Notes: generated by a model not told the origin, from the letters alone. A stretch of 10,892 nucleotides of DNA from Rubrivivax sp. (GCA_004211235.1 SEEY01000075.1:1-10892); one strand, 5' to 3'; shown: positions 1 to 5,549, counted from the first letter of the stretch. Translations and numbers: made by a program.

Positions 1-335
1 ACCTGGTACTGGTCGCGGAAGAAGTCGACCATCGCGCTGAACGACGCGAAGCCGTCAGCGCGTGCAAAGGCTGTCTTCTCGGTCATGTCGAGCAGCCGGC
101 CGTCGACGATGAGCTGACCCGCCGGCACCTGCAGCTGCAGGCCCATCACGCTCACGGCCTGGCTGGCGCGCAGCAGGCGGGCGCCGCGCGTGCGCAGGCC
201 GGTGTAGAGCTTGAGGGTGTCGCCCGGCTGAACGCGCTTGCCGTCCTTGCGGTGCTGGCGGATCGTCTGCAGCTTGCTGCCGTCCTCGACGGCCGGCGCG
301 AACTGCTTCTTGAAGTTGAAGAGGTAGGTGGCCAT
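1..335 (-). CDS. ASCH/YqfB-like phage protein, partial (C-terminus outside window)
   Basis: The gene starts at ATG 335 and runs leftward out of the window, leaving 111 visible codons. The start overlaps the stop of the upstream gene as ATGA, which suggests translational coupling. The N-terminus reads MATYLFNFKKQFAPAVEDG, followed by LQTIR and then PGDTLKLYTGLRT. A basic 'TIR..R' stretch followed by 'PGD.L.LYTG.RT' resembles small prophage ASCH-domain proteins, whose beta-barrel fold is thought to bind RNA or nucleotides. Function in phages of this kind is not established. It is the most promoter-distal visible member of the leftward early operon. The family call rests on motif memory and not on a search. 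Confidence 0.7.
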   Translation of the reverse strand, partial: MATYLFNFKKQFAPAVEDGSKLQTIRQHRKDGKRVQPGDTLKLYTGLRTRGARLLRASQAVSVMGLQLQVPAGQLIVDGRLLDMTEKTAFARADGFASFSAMVDFFRDQYQ

Positions 336-652
336 CAGGCGTACCACCCGTCGCGCTGAACGCTTGAAACCATCAAGCGAGTCGTGGTGCCGTTGATGGC
401 GGTGTCGAAATCCAGCGCCTTCACACTGCCGCTGGGGATGTGCTCGGGGGCGTCCAGCGAGCCCCGGTGGTCGAAGAAGACCTTGTAGTCGGATGTCAGG
501 TCACCGCTGGCCAGGATGCTGACTTGGTCGGGGCTTACCGGCTGGCGCCAGCCGGTGTACTGGGGCGACGGCCAGAACACCCATTGGCTGCCGTAACGCT
601 TGGAGCGCGGAGCGCCGGTGATGGGGTCAAGGTAGACGGCGTCGGCGTTCAA
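335..652 (-). CDS. Hypothetical phage protein, 105 aa, probable TTG start
   Basis: I do not recognise this protein. The likely start is TTG at 652, which overlaps the upstream lipoprotein stop as TTGA and has a GGGGTG Shine-Dalgarno-like stretch just upstream. GTG 658 is an alternative. An ATG at 700 would open the same frame, but it would add a basic low-complexity leader lying wholly inside the lipoprotein gene, so I rejected it. The protein is soluble, with no membrane segment, and is rich in aromatics in its first third (YGSQWVFWPSPQYTGW). Its stop overlaps the start of the ASCH-like gene as ATGA. Its location argues for an early, non-essential or host-directed role, but no function can be assigned. 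Confidence 0.6.
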   Translation of the reverse strand: MNADAVYLDPITGAPRSKRYGSQWVFWPSPQYTGWRQPVSPDQVSILASGDLTSDYKVFFDHRGSLDAPEHIPSGSVKALDFDTAINGTTTRLMVSSVQRDGWYA

Positions 653-735
653 TTGCACACCCCGACGCAGGCGGTGAGCACGAGCGCAGCAACGCCGCAC
701 AGCGCGATCAGGGTGGTCATCAAGGTGCGCTTCAT
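649..735 (-). CDS. Tiny phage lipoprotein, 28 aa
   Basis: This very short gene has a clear GGAGG ribosome site seven bases before ATG 735, and the ATG overlaps the upstream stop as ATGA. The product starts MKRTLM, has a hydrophobic core of about 15 residues and ends in LVLTACVGVCN. LTAC is a canonical lipobox with Cys23 as the expected lipidated residue. Signal peptidase II cleavage would leave a mature lipopeptide of six residues (CVGVCN). Prophage-encoded lipoproteins often alter receptors or exclude superinfecting phage, but nothing here fixes the role. It could instead act mainly as a coupling cistron for the next gene, which starts at TTGA on its stop. Confidence 0.65.
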   Translation of the reverse strand: MKRTLMTTLIALCGVAALVLTACVGVCN

Positions 736-944
736 GACTGCGCCTCCGTGTAGTTGGCGAAGTAGGGGCGGCCCTGGGGCAGCGTCGGGATGAACAGGAA
801 GACGAGGCGGCGGCAGGCCCAGCACCAGTCGATGTCGAGCTTCAAGCGCTCGCACGTCGGGCAGGGCGTGAGGTCCACGCAGCGCGGGCAGGCGCAGCCG
901 TCTGCGTGTCCGGCGATGGGGTCGAGCGATGCGATGGTGCTCAT
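732..944 (-). CDS. Cys-rich zinc-binding small phage protein, 70 aa
   Basis: Seven cysteines cluster between residues 17 and 44: C17, C19, C22, C28, C31, C41 and C44, as CACPRC, CPTC and CWAC. This suggests one or two zinc sites. The C-terminal part (LVFLFIPTLP) is hydrophobic but short for a membrane span. The ATG at 944 overlaps the upstream stop as ATGA, and the TGA at 732-734 overlaps the lipoprotein start. A GAGG about ten bases upstream may serve as ribosome site. I do not recognise the family. Such small zinc ribbons are common in phage early operons, where they can bind host proteins or nucleic acid. Confidence 0.65.
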   Translation of the reverse strand: MSTIASLDPIAGHADGCACPRCVDLTPCPTCERLKLDIDWCWACRRLVFLFIPTLPQGRPYFANYTEAQS

Positions 945-1327
945 GGCGCTGGCGCCTCGTCGACGGGCCGCAGCTCGGCCGGAAAGCCCTCTCCCTGCTG
1001 GCTGGCGGGGGTGTCGTCGGGCGGGTCACCAGCCAGTCCGAACAGCACCAGCAACGAGATGACGCACACAAGCACGGCGAAGCGTGGCCAGCGGTCGAAG
1101 AACGGGGCCAGCAGGAAGGCAATCGGCGGGCGGCCGATGGGCGGCACGTCATCGGCCTGCAGCTCGTTGCAGGCCTCGGACGCGGCGAACAGGCGCGGCA
1201 CTTCGGTAGCCGCGGCGCAGTAGCAGCCGGCGAGGTGGTCCAGCTCGGTATCGACGTTGGCCCAGCAGGTGAGGGCGGCGGCGCCTGCGGGCGTCAGGTG
1301 GTGAATGGTGGCCGTGCGGCTATCCAG
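941..1327 (-). CDS. Small single-TM phage protein, start uncertain
   Basis: The C-terminal part is well supported: a membrane segment (FAVLVCVISLLVLFGLAG, about residues 83-100) followed by an acidic, Pro-rich tail, with a TGA overlapping the next ATG. Upstream, a Cys-containing helical stretch (CWANVDTELDHLAGCYC) also looks coding. No in-frame ATG exists between the divergent gene at 1382 and the stop. Candidates are CTG 1327 (used here, 128 aa), ATT 1306 and GTG 1201 (86 aa); none has a strong ribosome site. The protein is probably an inner-membrane protein with a short N-terminal domain. The family was not recognised. Confidence 0.5.
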   Translation of the reverse strand: MDSRTATIHHLTPAGAAALTCWANVDTELDHLAGCYCAAATEVPRLFAASEACNELQADDVPPIGRPPIAFLLAPFFDRWPRFAVLVCVISLLVLFGLAGDPPDDTPASQQGEGFPAELRPVDEAPAP

Positions 1328-1381
1328 CTCGGCGGGCGCCGTGCTAGCGTCCGGCCACCAATTAGCGGCTGGGAGGCGCGC

Positions 1382-1621
1382 ATGCGAACCGTCTTGTTCA
1401 TCGTCACCATGGCGGCCTGCGCCATGGGCCTGGGTTACGGCGTGCTGGGCACCGGGCCTATCTCCTCGGTGTTGGCGGCCATCTGGACGCTCATCGCCGT
1501 GGTGGCCATCGTGGGCCGGGGCGTGCTCGACGCCATGCTCACCCGCGATGGCGCCGGCGCGGATCCAAGCGGCGAGCCCGGGGACCGTGGAGGCGCCCGC
1601 ATGCCTGGCTGGCTGAAGTGA
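1382..1621 (+). CDS. Small two-TM membrane protein, 79 aa, opposite strand to its surroundings
   Basis: ATG 1382 is preceded by GGGAGG at good spacing. Two hydrophobic segments are visible, roughly residues 3-22 (VLFIVTMAACAMGLGYGVLG) and 28-52 (SSVLAAIWTLIAVVAIVGRG). They are followed by a polar Gly/Asp-rich tail ending in MPGWLK. Two short helices with a turn recall class II holins or other small phage membrane proteins, but there is no lysis gene next to it and the tail is not the usual basic one. The gene runs rightward between leftward genes. The next gene begins 13 bases after its stop, so the two probably form a separate two-gene unit. Confidence 0.6.
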   Translation: MRTVLFIVTMAACAMGLGYGVLGTGPISSVLAAIWTLIAVVAIVGRGVLDAMLTRDGAGADPSGEPGDRGGARMPGWLK

Positions 1622-1634
1622 AGGGGGAGCGGCA

Positions 1635-1871
1635 ATGGACGATCTGACAGACGCGTTTGATGTGCGGCTGGCGGCGCTCGACGCCGCGCGGCGCACCGCT
1701 GAGCGGGATGCGGCGATCCTTGTGTATGAGCGCCTAAAGACAGCAGGGACGATTGCGCGTGCCATCTGGACTCAGCCCGCCACCGCCGGAGAGCTCGTCG
1801 CGCTGGCGTCGGAGCTAGGGCGCGTGGAAGCGTCGGTGCAGGCCGGGCACGGGTCCCGCTCCATCGAGTAG
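1635..1871 (+). CDS. Small helical phage protein, 78 aa
   Basis: The start at ATG 1635 follows an AAGGGGGAG ribosome site and lies 13 bases after the two-TM gene. The sequence is strongly helical and rich in Ala, Arg and Asp (DVRLAALDAARRTAERDAAI), with no membrane segment or cysteine. Its last 100 bases overlap head-on with the C-terminal codons of the minus-strand zinc-finger gene (1772-2257). I do not recognise the family. Pairing with a membrane protein suggests a shared role, but this is inference only. Confidence 0.55.
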   Translation: MDDLTDAFDVRLAALDAARRTAERDAAILVYERLKTAGTIARAIWTQPATAGELVALASELGRVEASVQAGHGSRSIE

Positions 1872-2257
1872 AGCCTGCGCACCGTGCCATGGCCGTGGCA
1901 CTTGGCGCACACGGGCGCTTGGCTGGAGGCAGCCGACGCGAGGCGCTGCATGCGTCCGGCAGTGACGTAGCCGTTGAGCTGACTGTCTTCGGCGCGGAGG
2001 CGCAGGAAGTGGCCGCTGGTGCCGCTGTGTGTAGGCGTCGGGCCGTCGATGGCGGCCGCGATGACCTGCTCGGCCTCGACCCCGGCCAGGGCGCCGACGA
2101 GTTGCACGAGGGCTGTCTCGAAGGCCATGCCGCGCAACATTTCGCGGGTGGCGTAGTCGTGGTGCTTGGTGTCGACGCGCGCCAGAGCCTGCTGCAGGTC
2201 GTCGGTGACGATGGCTGCGAGGGCGGCGGCGGTCTTGGCGGTGATGGGCTTGCTCAT
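1772..2257 (-). CDS. Phage protein with DnaJ-like CxxC zinc finger, 161 aa
   Basis: ATG 2257 has a GAGGG ribosome site and lies 10 bases after the stop of the upstream gene. The N-terminal 70 residues are helical (MSKPITAKTAAALAAIVTDD onward). The C-terminal third holds CAKCHGHGT (C117, C120) and CPAC (C137, C140), the CxxCxGxG pattern of DnaJ-type zinc fingers, here as a single four-Cys site. An earlier ATG at 2284 would overlap the previous gene without a ribosome site. The last 33 residues, Ser/Ala-rich, overlap the opposing gene ending at 1871. The protein is probably a small early zinc-binding protein; no more specific function is supported. Confidence 0.65.
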   Translation of the reverse strand: MSKPITAKTAAALAAIVTDDLQQALARVDTKHHDYATREMLRGMAFETALVQLVGALAGVEAEQVIAAAIDGPTPTHSGTSGHFLRLRAEDSQLNGYVTAGRMQRLASAASSQAPVCAKCHGHGTVRRLYSMERDPCPACTDASTRPSSDASATSSPAVAG

Positions 2258-2267
2258 GCACCCTCGC

Positions 2268-2459
2268 TCAAGCAGCGGCTGCATCTAGGCGTTCCACGCT
2301 GTCGACCGGGTGGCCGGTGACGTGGTGGGCAGCCCGCATAGCGTGCTCGGCGCTGACGGCGCGGAGCTGGATGAACGGCAAAACGCCGGTGTCAGTTGGG
2401 TGACCTGCAGGGCGCAGGAAGGCCCGGTAACTGACGGCTTCGCGGATTTGATCGTTCAT
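2268..2459 (-). CDS. First gene of leftward early operon, 63-aa hypothetical protein
   Basis: The start at ATG 2459 has AGGAG five bases upstream and lies about 18 bases after the predicted pL transcription start. An in-frame ATG at 2492 lies inside the promoter and is rejected. The sequence (REAVSYRAFLRPAGHPTDTG, then LPFIQLRAVSAEHAMRAAHH) looks like a compact alpha/beta domain with no Cys or membrane segment. By position it corresponds to the first pL gene, where lambda has N, but it is not Arg-rich at its N-terminus and shows no antiterminator signature. Function unknown. Confidence 0.65.
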   Translation of the reverse strand: MNDQIREAVSYRAFLRPAGHPTDTGVLPFIQLRAVSAEHAMRAAHHVTGHPVDSVERLDAAAA

Positions 2460-2483
2460 GTGCGCTCCTGTTGCTTGGAACGC

Positions 2484-2512
2484 ATTACACAAAACGTTTA
2501 AGAGGCAGTCAA
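2484..2512 (-). promoter_or_regulatory. Predicted leftward early promoter pL
   Basis: On the minus strand TTGACT (2512-2507) is followed by a 17-bp spacer and TGTAAT (2489-2484), a near-consensus sigma-70 promoter. Transcription would start near 2477 and give an 18-base leader with an AGGAG site before ATG 2459. Two operator-like motifs cover it, so it should be repressed in the lysogen. Confidence 0.75.
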
Positions 2513-2526
2513 CACAAAACGTGAAT
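2490..2526. promoter_or_regulatory. Operator region OL, two repressor-site candidates
   Basis: CAAAACGTTTAA (2490-2501) and CAAAACGTGAAT (2515-2526) match the motif found twice beside the repressor and cro starts (CAAAACGTGTAA and CAAACCGTGTAA). The first fills the pL spacer next to the -10; the second abuts the -35. This is the expected layout for repression by CI or Cro. Confidence 0.65.
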
Positions 2527-2556
2527 TACAGGGGAAATACCTAGCCGCGGGACGAC

Positions 2557-2580
2557 AAAAAGCCCGCCGAAGCGGGCTTG
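2557..2580 (-). terminator. Rho-independent terminator ending the repressor operon
   Basis: On the minus strand AAGCCCGC, loop TTCG, and GCGGGCTT are followed by a T run: a perfect 8-bp stem with a stable tetraloop. It lies about 50 bases past the stop of the 286-aa gene and upstream of pL, so it ends the leftward transcript from the repressor before it reaches the pL operon. Confidence 0.85.
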
Positions 2581-2631
2581 ATGGATGCCGGGGGGAGCTA
2601 GCCGAGCGCCGAAATCAGGCGTTGGTTGGCC

Positions 2632-3492
2632 CTAGGCAGCATGAACGGCGATGTGTTTGGCCGCTTCGAGGGGGCTGTCGCACCGCACGAGGCTCACGTT
2701 GCGCGCACGCGCCTCAGCATCCAGAAAATCCCAGGATGCCAGGAACGTTTCCACCTCGCGGTGGGTGTGAACTGCGAGGGCCTTTGCGTCTGGGCAGCCG
2801 AGCAGGACGTCTGCCCGGGTGACCGGAAATAGCTGGTCTCGACGCAGAGCTTCGAGATCGAATATTTTGCTCTTGAGCGCTCGGCAGTCTGCGGCTGCGC
2901 TGCCCGGCCTGAGCAAGCCAAAGTTGGCGACGAAGCTGCCGCGTATGAAGCCGAACTGCAGGGTCTTGCGAGCGATCTTGATGCGCGCGCGGAACTCCTG
3001 CGGGTTGAACTTCAGCGCGGCCATGTAGGTCAAGAGCTCGAGGCGCACGCTGTCGGCCCAATCATCGAAAGCCAGGCTCGACGCGCTGACTCGCGTGGCC
3101 GTGGCGCCAAAGTTGGATACGCCCAGACCGGAACTCATGCGCAGGCCGACGTCGAAGATCTCGGCAGCATCCCGGGCCACACCGTCATGCTCGGCGCCGA
3201 GCTGGAACCCGCCAAACGGCGGGTCAAGTTGTTCAACGGGTACGCCGGCGTCGAGCTGGCGTTGCAGGTCGACGATGGTGGTGGTGGCCATGGCGAGCAT
3301 GCCCTTGCCGGCCGCCTGGCCGAAAAGCGTGGCGTAGAGCGCAGGCGCAAATGCCGCGCGAACGGTTGCCCGGCCGCTCTCGGCCTCGCGCACGAGAACG
3401 GCGACGGTGATGCGCTCGCCGCTGCCAGGCACGGTCTCCATGAACACCGGCCACCATGAGGCGGCAAAGGTGGGCAGGTCAAACGGCTGCAT
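2632..3492 (-). CDS. Hypothetical partner of HipA-like protein, 286 aa, lysogenic operon
   Basis: ATG 3492 lies inside the last codons of the HipA-like gene (14-base overlap) and has no strong ribosome site, so translation is probably coupled. Upstream in-frame starts such as 3621 add residues only by overlapping that gene. The protein is soluble, with no membrane segment. Its N-terminal part (SGERITVAVLVRE at about 24-36, then a long alpha/beta stretch) weakly recalls DUF3037 proteins, which are known neighbours of HipA-like kinases and begin with an 'E.VNVGV' strand. The C-terminal half is helical with several basic patches (EFRARIKIARKTLQFGFIRG). I cannot name the family with confidence. 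It is the last gene of the repressor operon, the position of lambda rexB, so a role in exclusion or lysogen physiology is plausible but inferred. Confidence 0.6.
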   Translation of the reverse strand: MQPFDLPTFAASWWPVFMETVPGSGERITVAVLVREAESGRATVRAAFAPALYATLFGQAAGKGMLAMATTTIVDLQRQLDAGVPVEQLDPPFGGFQLGAEHDGVARDAAEIFDVGLRMSSGLGVSNFGATATRVSASSLAFDDWADSVRLELLTYMAALKFNPQEFRARIKIARKTLQFGFIRGSFVANFGLLRPGSAAADCRALKSKIFDLEALRRDQLFPVTRADVLLGCPDAKALAVHTHREVETFLASWDFLDAEARARNVSLVRCDSPLEAAKHIAVHAA

Positions 3493-4333
3493 GGGGGGGC
3501 TCTGGTGAAACTGTGGAGGTTGGCAGGGGAACGAGGTATTGCTGCTCTGGCACGGTGCGCTCGCTGAGCAGGCGGTCAAGGTGTGCCAGCCGCTCGTGCA
3601 GGAATGCCACGAGTTCAGCATACAAGGTCGCCCCGCCCTGGACCACCGCTAGGACGACGGGTGGGCTGTCCATCCGCAGCCGGTAGAGTGCGGCACACCG
3701 CTTGCGCAAGCGGACGAGCAGCTGCTGGCGTTCCCTCAGGTCCATGCCATCAATGAGGCGACCGGCGAGCCAGTTGGTGAAGCTGCCGGCGGGGTCGCCG
3801 CCTTCGGGGAGCGCGGCTTCATGGTCAATGAAGATGGGACCCTGCTCGGGGCAAATGAGGATGTCCGACGGGCTGCGCACGTCGTTGGCAATCCACTCGT
3901 CAAATACGCACGCGAGGTCAGACACTTTGTTCGCCGACAGCATCTGGAGAAGGGCGTCCAGGTTGCGCAGCGGCCTGGCCAGGCCGCGTTCGCCGGCTGC
4001 GGCGCTGGCAAATGCGATGAAGCGCTGACCCCTGGGCCGGCCCACGTGATGCGGCTGCAACTGGCAGAGAAAGGGCGGGGGGCTTTTGAGGCCTATGGCG
4101 CTGGCAACCTGCGCTGCCAGGGCCTCCACGAGCATGGCTCGCACGGGCAGGCCCAGCTTGACGTAAAGCATGACGCCATCGCCGTGCTGATCGAATGCAT
4201 GGCAATACCATATTTCGTTGCGTGAGCCGGTTACACGCTGGCCTAGGCCGCCGGTGCTGGCAAAGCCCAGGCCCAGCAGGCTAGCCTGCAGTGCGACGAC
4301 GTTGCTGCTTGCTGACAGCACTCCTTCGGGCAT
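3479..4333 (-). CDS. HipA-like kinase-fold protein, possibly degenerate, 284 aa
   Basis: ATG 4333 has GGAGGAAG at ideal spacing and overlaps the repressor gene by 53 bases. Features of the HipA-like kinase family are visible: VMLYVKLG with candidate ATP-binding Lys59, a following helix with Glu70 and PPPFL, then FDEWIANDVRSPSDILI (144-160) and FIDHEAAL (168-175) with candidate metal-binding Asp170. In family members I know, the loop reads roughly N-x-D-R-x-x-x-N; here the D and the last N appear as Val152 and Asp157. The neighbouring Asp151 could still act as the base, or the protein may be a pseudokinase. Known HipA-type kinases phosphorylate translation factors such as GltX; the target here is unknown. 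It lies between repressor and terminator, the lambda rexA position, so it is probably expressed in the lysogen. Confidence 0.6.
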   Translation of the reverse strand: MPEGVLSASSNVVALQASLLGLGFASTGGLGQRVTGSRNEIWYCHAFDQHGDGVMLYVKLGLPVRAMLVEALAAQVASAIGLKSPPPFLCQLQPHHVGRPRGQRFIAFASAAAGERGLARPLRNLDALLQMLSANKVSDLACVFDEWIANDVRSPSDILICPEQGPIFIDHEAALPEGGDPAGSFTNWLAGRLIDGMDLRERQQLLVRLRKRCAALYRLRMDSPPVVLAVVQGGATLYAELVAFLHERLAHLDRLLSERTVPEQQYLVPLPTSTVSPEPPHAAV

Positions 4334-4811
4334 GTTCTTCCTCCGCTCGTACGGCCATCTGGCGCAGCCGTTCGTCATGTTCAGGCGCGATGACAGCGCC
4401 AAGGGGTGATGTGGACGGTGCCGCATCGGTTAGCAGCTCCGCCAACCGATGGCGATAGGCCGGGGCGTCTGTGTCGACCAACATTGGGAGAAGTTGCCGA
4501 AGCTCGGCGCGAGCTTTGCAAGCCGCCAACGCGTCAAGGACTATCGAAAGCGCTGCGGCTACGGTCGTTGGCTGTGTAGACGTTGGTTGGCCAACGGCCG
4601 GCAGCGCCGCGCCCGCCCGCTCGCCGATCCCCTCCAGCACCCAGCTAACGCTGCAGCCGAACACCTTTTCAGCGGCCAACGCGCCCGTTCTAGAGACACC
4701 GCGCGACTCCCAGTTCTTAACTACCTGCGGCGTGGTGTCCAGCGCAACGGCGACTTCGCTCGGGCGAGTCGTGCCGGCGGCGTCGTAAAGGCGCTGAGCT
4801 GAAGGGTGCAT
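4281..4811 (-). CDS. CI-like prophage repressor, HTH, no visible S24 protease domain
   Basis: The start is taken at ATG 4811 (176 aa), giving MHPSAQRLYDAAG, a usual opening for this repressor group; ATG 4829 is possible but overlaps the putative -10. Residues about 16-38 form an Xre-type helix-turn-helix (SEVAVALDTTPQVVKNWESR), and GALAAEKVFGCSVSWVLEG continues the fold. The C-terminal part is a Pro/Thr-rich linker and a helical segment (ELRQLLPMLV) ending in a basic tail. There is no Ala-Gly cleavage site with Ser/Lys dyad context as in LexA-like repressors, and the length is short for one. It would bind the operators at its own promoter and at pL. It is divergent from cro and begins the three-gene leftward lysogenic operon. 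Confidence 0.8.
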   Translation of the reverse strand: MHPSAQRLYDAAGTTRPSEVAVALDTTPQVVKNWESRGVSRTGALAAEKVFGCSVSWVLEGIGERAGAALPAVGQPTSTQPTTVAAALSIVLDALAACKARAELRQLLPMLVDTDAPAYRHRLAELLTDAAPSTSPLGAVIAPEHDERLRQMAVRAEEEHARRSAVSKQQRRRTAG

Positions 4812-4827
4812 GCACGATTGTTGAGGC

Positions 4828-4856
4828 ATTACACAGCGCGTGTTACACGTTTTGAT
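4828..4856 (-). promoter_or_regulatory. Candidate repressor promoter (pRM-like), weak -35
   Basis: TGTAAT on the minus strand (4833-4828) has the same -10 as pL and pR, but 17 bp upstream only ATCAAA is found, a poor -35. Such a weak promoter fits a maintenance promoter that needs activation by bound repressor. Transcription would start near 4821, leaving a leader of about 10 bases without a clear ribosome site before ATG 4811. Confidence 0.4.
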
Positions 4857-4883
4857 TGACGCGTTCATAAACAAACCGTGTAA
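4829..4883. promoter_or_regulatory. Operator region OR between repressor and cro
   Basis: Two facing 12-mers, TTACACGTTTTG (4843-4854) and CAAACCGTGTAA (4872-4883), form an inverted repeat with one mismatch. A third partial site, TTACACAGCGCG, starts at 4829. CGTGTTACACG (4839-4849) is also a perfect odd palindrome. The motif recurs at pL 2.35 kb away. The sites overlap the predicted pR -10 and the repressor promoter, as expected for a CI/Cro switch. Confidence 0.7.
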
Positions 4884-4884
4884 T
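4856..4884 (+). promoter_or_regulatory. Predicted rightward early promoter pR
   Basis: TTGACG (4856-4861), a 17-bp spacer and TGTAAT (4879-4884) match pL in both boxes and spacing. The start would fall at about 4891-4892, on the A of the cro ATG, which implies a leaderless or nearly leaderless cro transcript. An operator motif covers the -10 box. Confidence 0.7.
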
Positions 4885-4891
4885 AGCGGGC

Positions 4892-5179
4892 ATGACCGCT
4901 TCAACCTCATCGATCCGTCAGGCCGTCCAAGCGGCCGGTGGCCAAACTGCGCTGGCCCAACGTATCGGCGCGCGGCAGCAGGAGATCTGGAACTGGCTCA
5001 ACGGCCGCCAGGTGCCCGACCACCGCTGCCCTGCCATCGAACGTGAGTCCGGCGTGCCGGTGGAGCAGTTGCGCTCCGATCTCCGATGGGTGCGCGTGCC
5101 CGATCCGAACTGGCCGCACCCGAAAGGGCGCCCATGCATTGACGTGATCGGCCCAACCGAGGAGCGCCATGCAGCGTGA
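4892..5179 (+). CDS. Cro/YdaS-like HTH regulator, 95 aa
   Basis: This gene is divergent from the repressor and the first under pR. Residues 17-40 read GQTALAQRIGARQQEIWNWL and belong to the YdaS/Cro group of short helix-turn-helix proteins; WLNGRQVP and CPAIERESGVPVEQLR are typical continuations. The C-terminal WPHPKGRPCIDV tail is also usual in these phage proteins. It is expected to bind the shared operators and favour the lytic program by repressing the repressor promoter. ATG 4892 has no good Shine-Dalgarno sequence and lies at the predicted transcription start. The last 11 bases overlap the next gene. Confidence 0.8.
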   Translation: MTASTSSIRQAVQAAGGQTALAQRIGARQQEIWNWLNGRQVPDHRCPAIERESGVPVEQLRSDLRWVRVPDPNWPHPKGRPCIDVIGPTEERHAA

Positions 5180-5549
5180 CAAACCCCATCCGACGAAGGA
5201 CCGCCTGGCCGGCGTCGTCGACCGCGTGACGGCCGGGGCGCCGCTGCTAGCGCCGATCGACCTCCGCTTTGAGAACTGGGCTCGCAATAAGCGGTTCGTG
5301 GTTGAACACGAGATCCGCTCCGGGTTGAAGTCGCGGTCAGAAGTGCGCCATGAACGGGGCTTCGAACCCGATGCGGTGTTTGCCGCTCTTAAGTCTGAGA
5401 GCGCGTATCTGCGAGAAACCGCTGCAATTTTTGAAAAGACGCCACTCCGCCATCGCCTATGGCAGACGCTAGGCCGGCTGCTATCCAGCGCTCGAGTTCG
5501 TCGTGCACGCCCTGCCGGGCAAGTTCGGGATTCGGGTGCGTCTCGATGA
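5169..5549 (+). CDS. Hypothetical early phage protein, 126 aa
   Basis: ATG 5169 follows GAGGAG at good spacing and overlaps the end of cro by 11 bases, so it is the second gene from pR. The first 75 residues look like a genuine soluble domain (LAPIDLRFENWARNKRFVVE, then SEVRHERGFEPDAVFAALKS). The last third (residues 74-126) is basic and Arg-rich and lies antisense to the minus-strand gene at 5389-5649. That tail may be a read-through extension after loss of an original stop. I do not recognise the family. Confidence 0.55.
   Translation: MQRDKPHPTKDRLAGVVDRVTAGAPLLAPIDLRFENWARNKRFVVEHEIRSGLKSRSEVRHERGFEPDAVFAALKSESAYLRETAAIFEKTPLRHRLWQTLGRLLSSARVRRARPAGQVRDSGASR

Noticed and set aside
652..700. 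ATG 700 as the start of the 105-aa protein
   Set aside because: It would add a basic, Arg/Cys-rich leader lying inside the lipoprotein gene; TTG 652 overlaps the lipoprotein stop and has a better upstream site.
941..1765. Full 274-aa version of the one-TM protein starting at 1765
   Set aside because: The N-terminal 145 residues lie antisense to two plus-strand genes with strong ribosome sites and have shadow-like composition (HGVEHAPAHDGHHG). Only the part from about 1327 looks coding.
2460..2631. Additional small gene between pL and the 286-aa gene
   Set aside because: The stretch is occupied by promoter, operators and terminator; no frame with a ribosome site and plausible composition was found.
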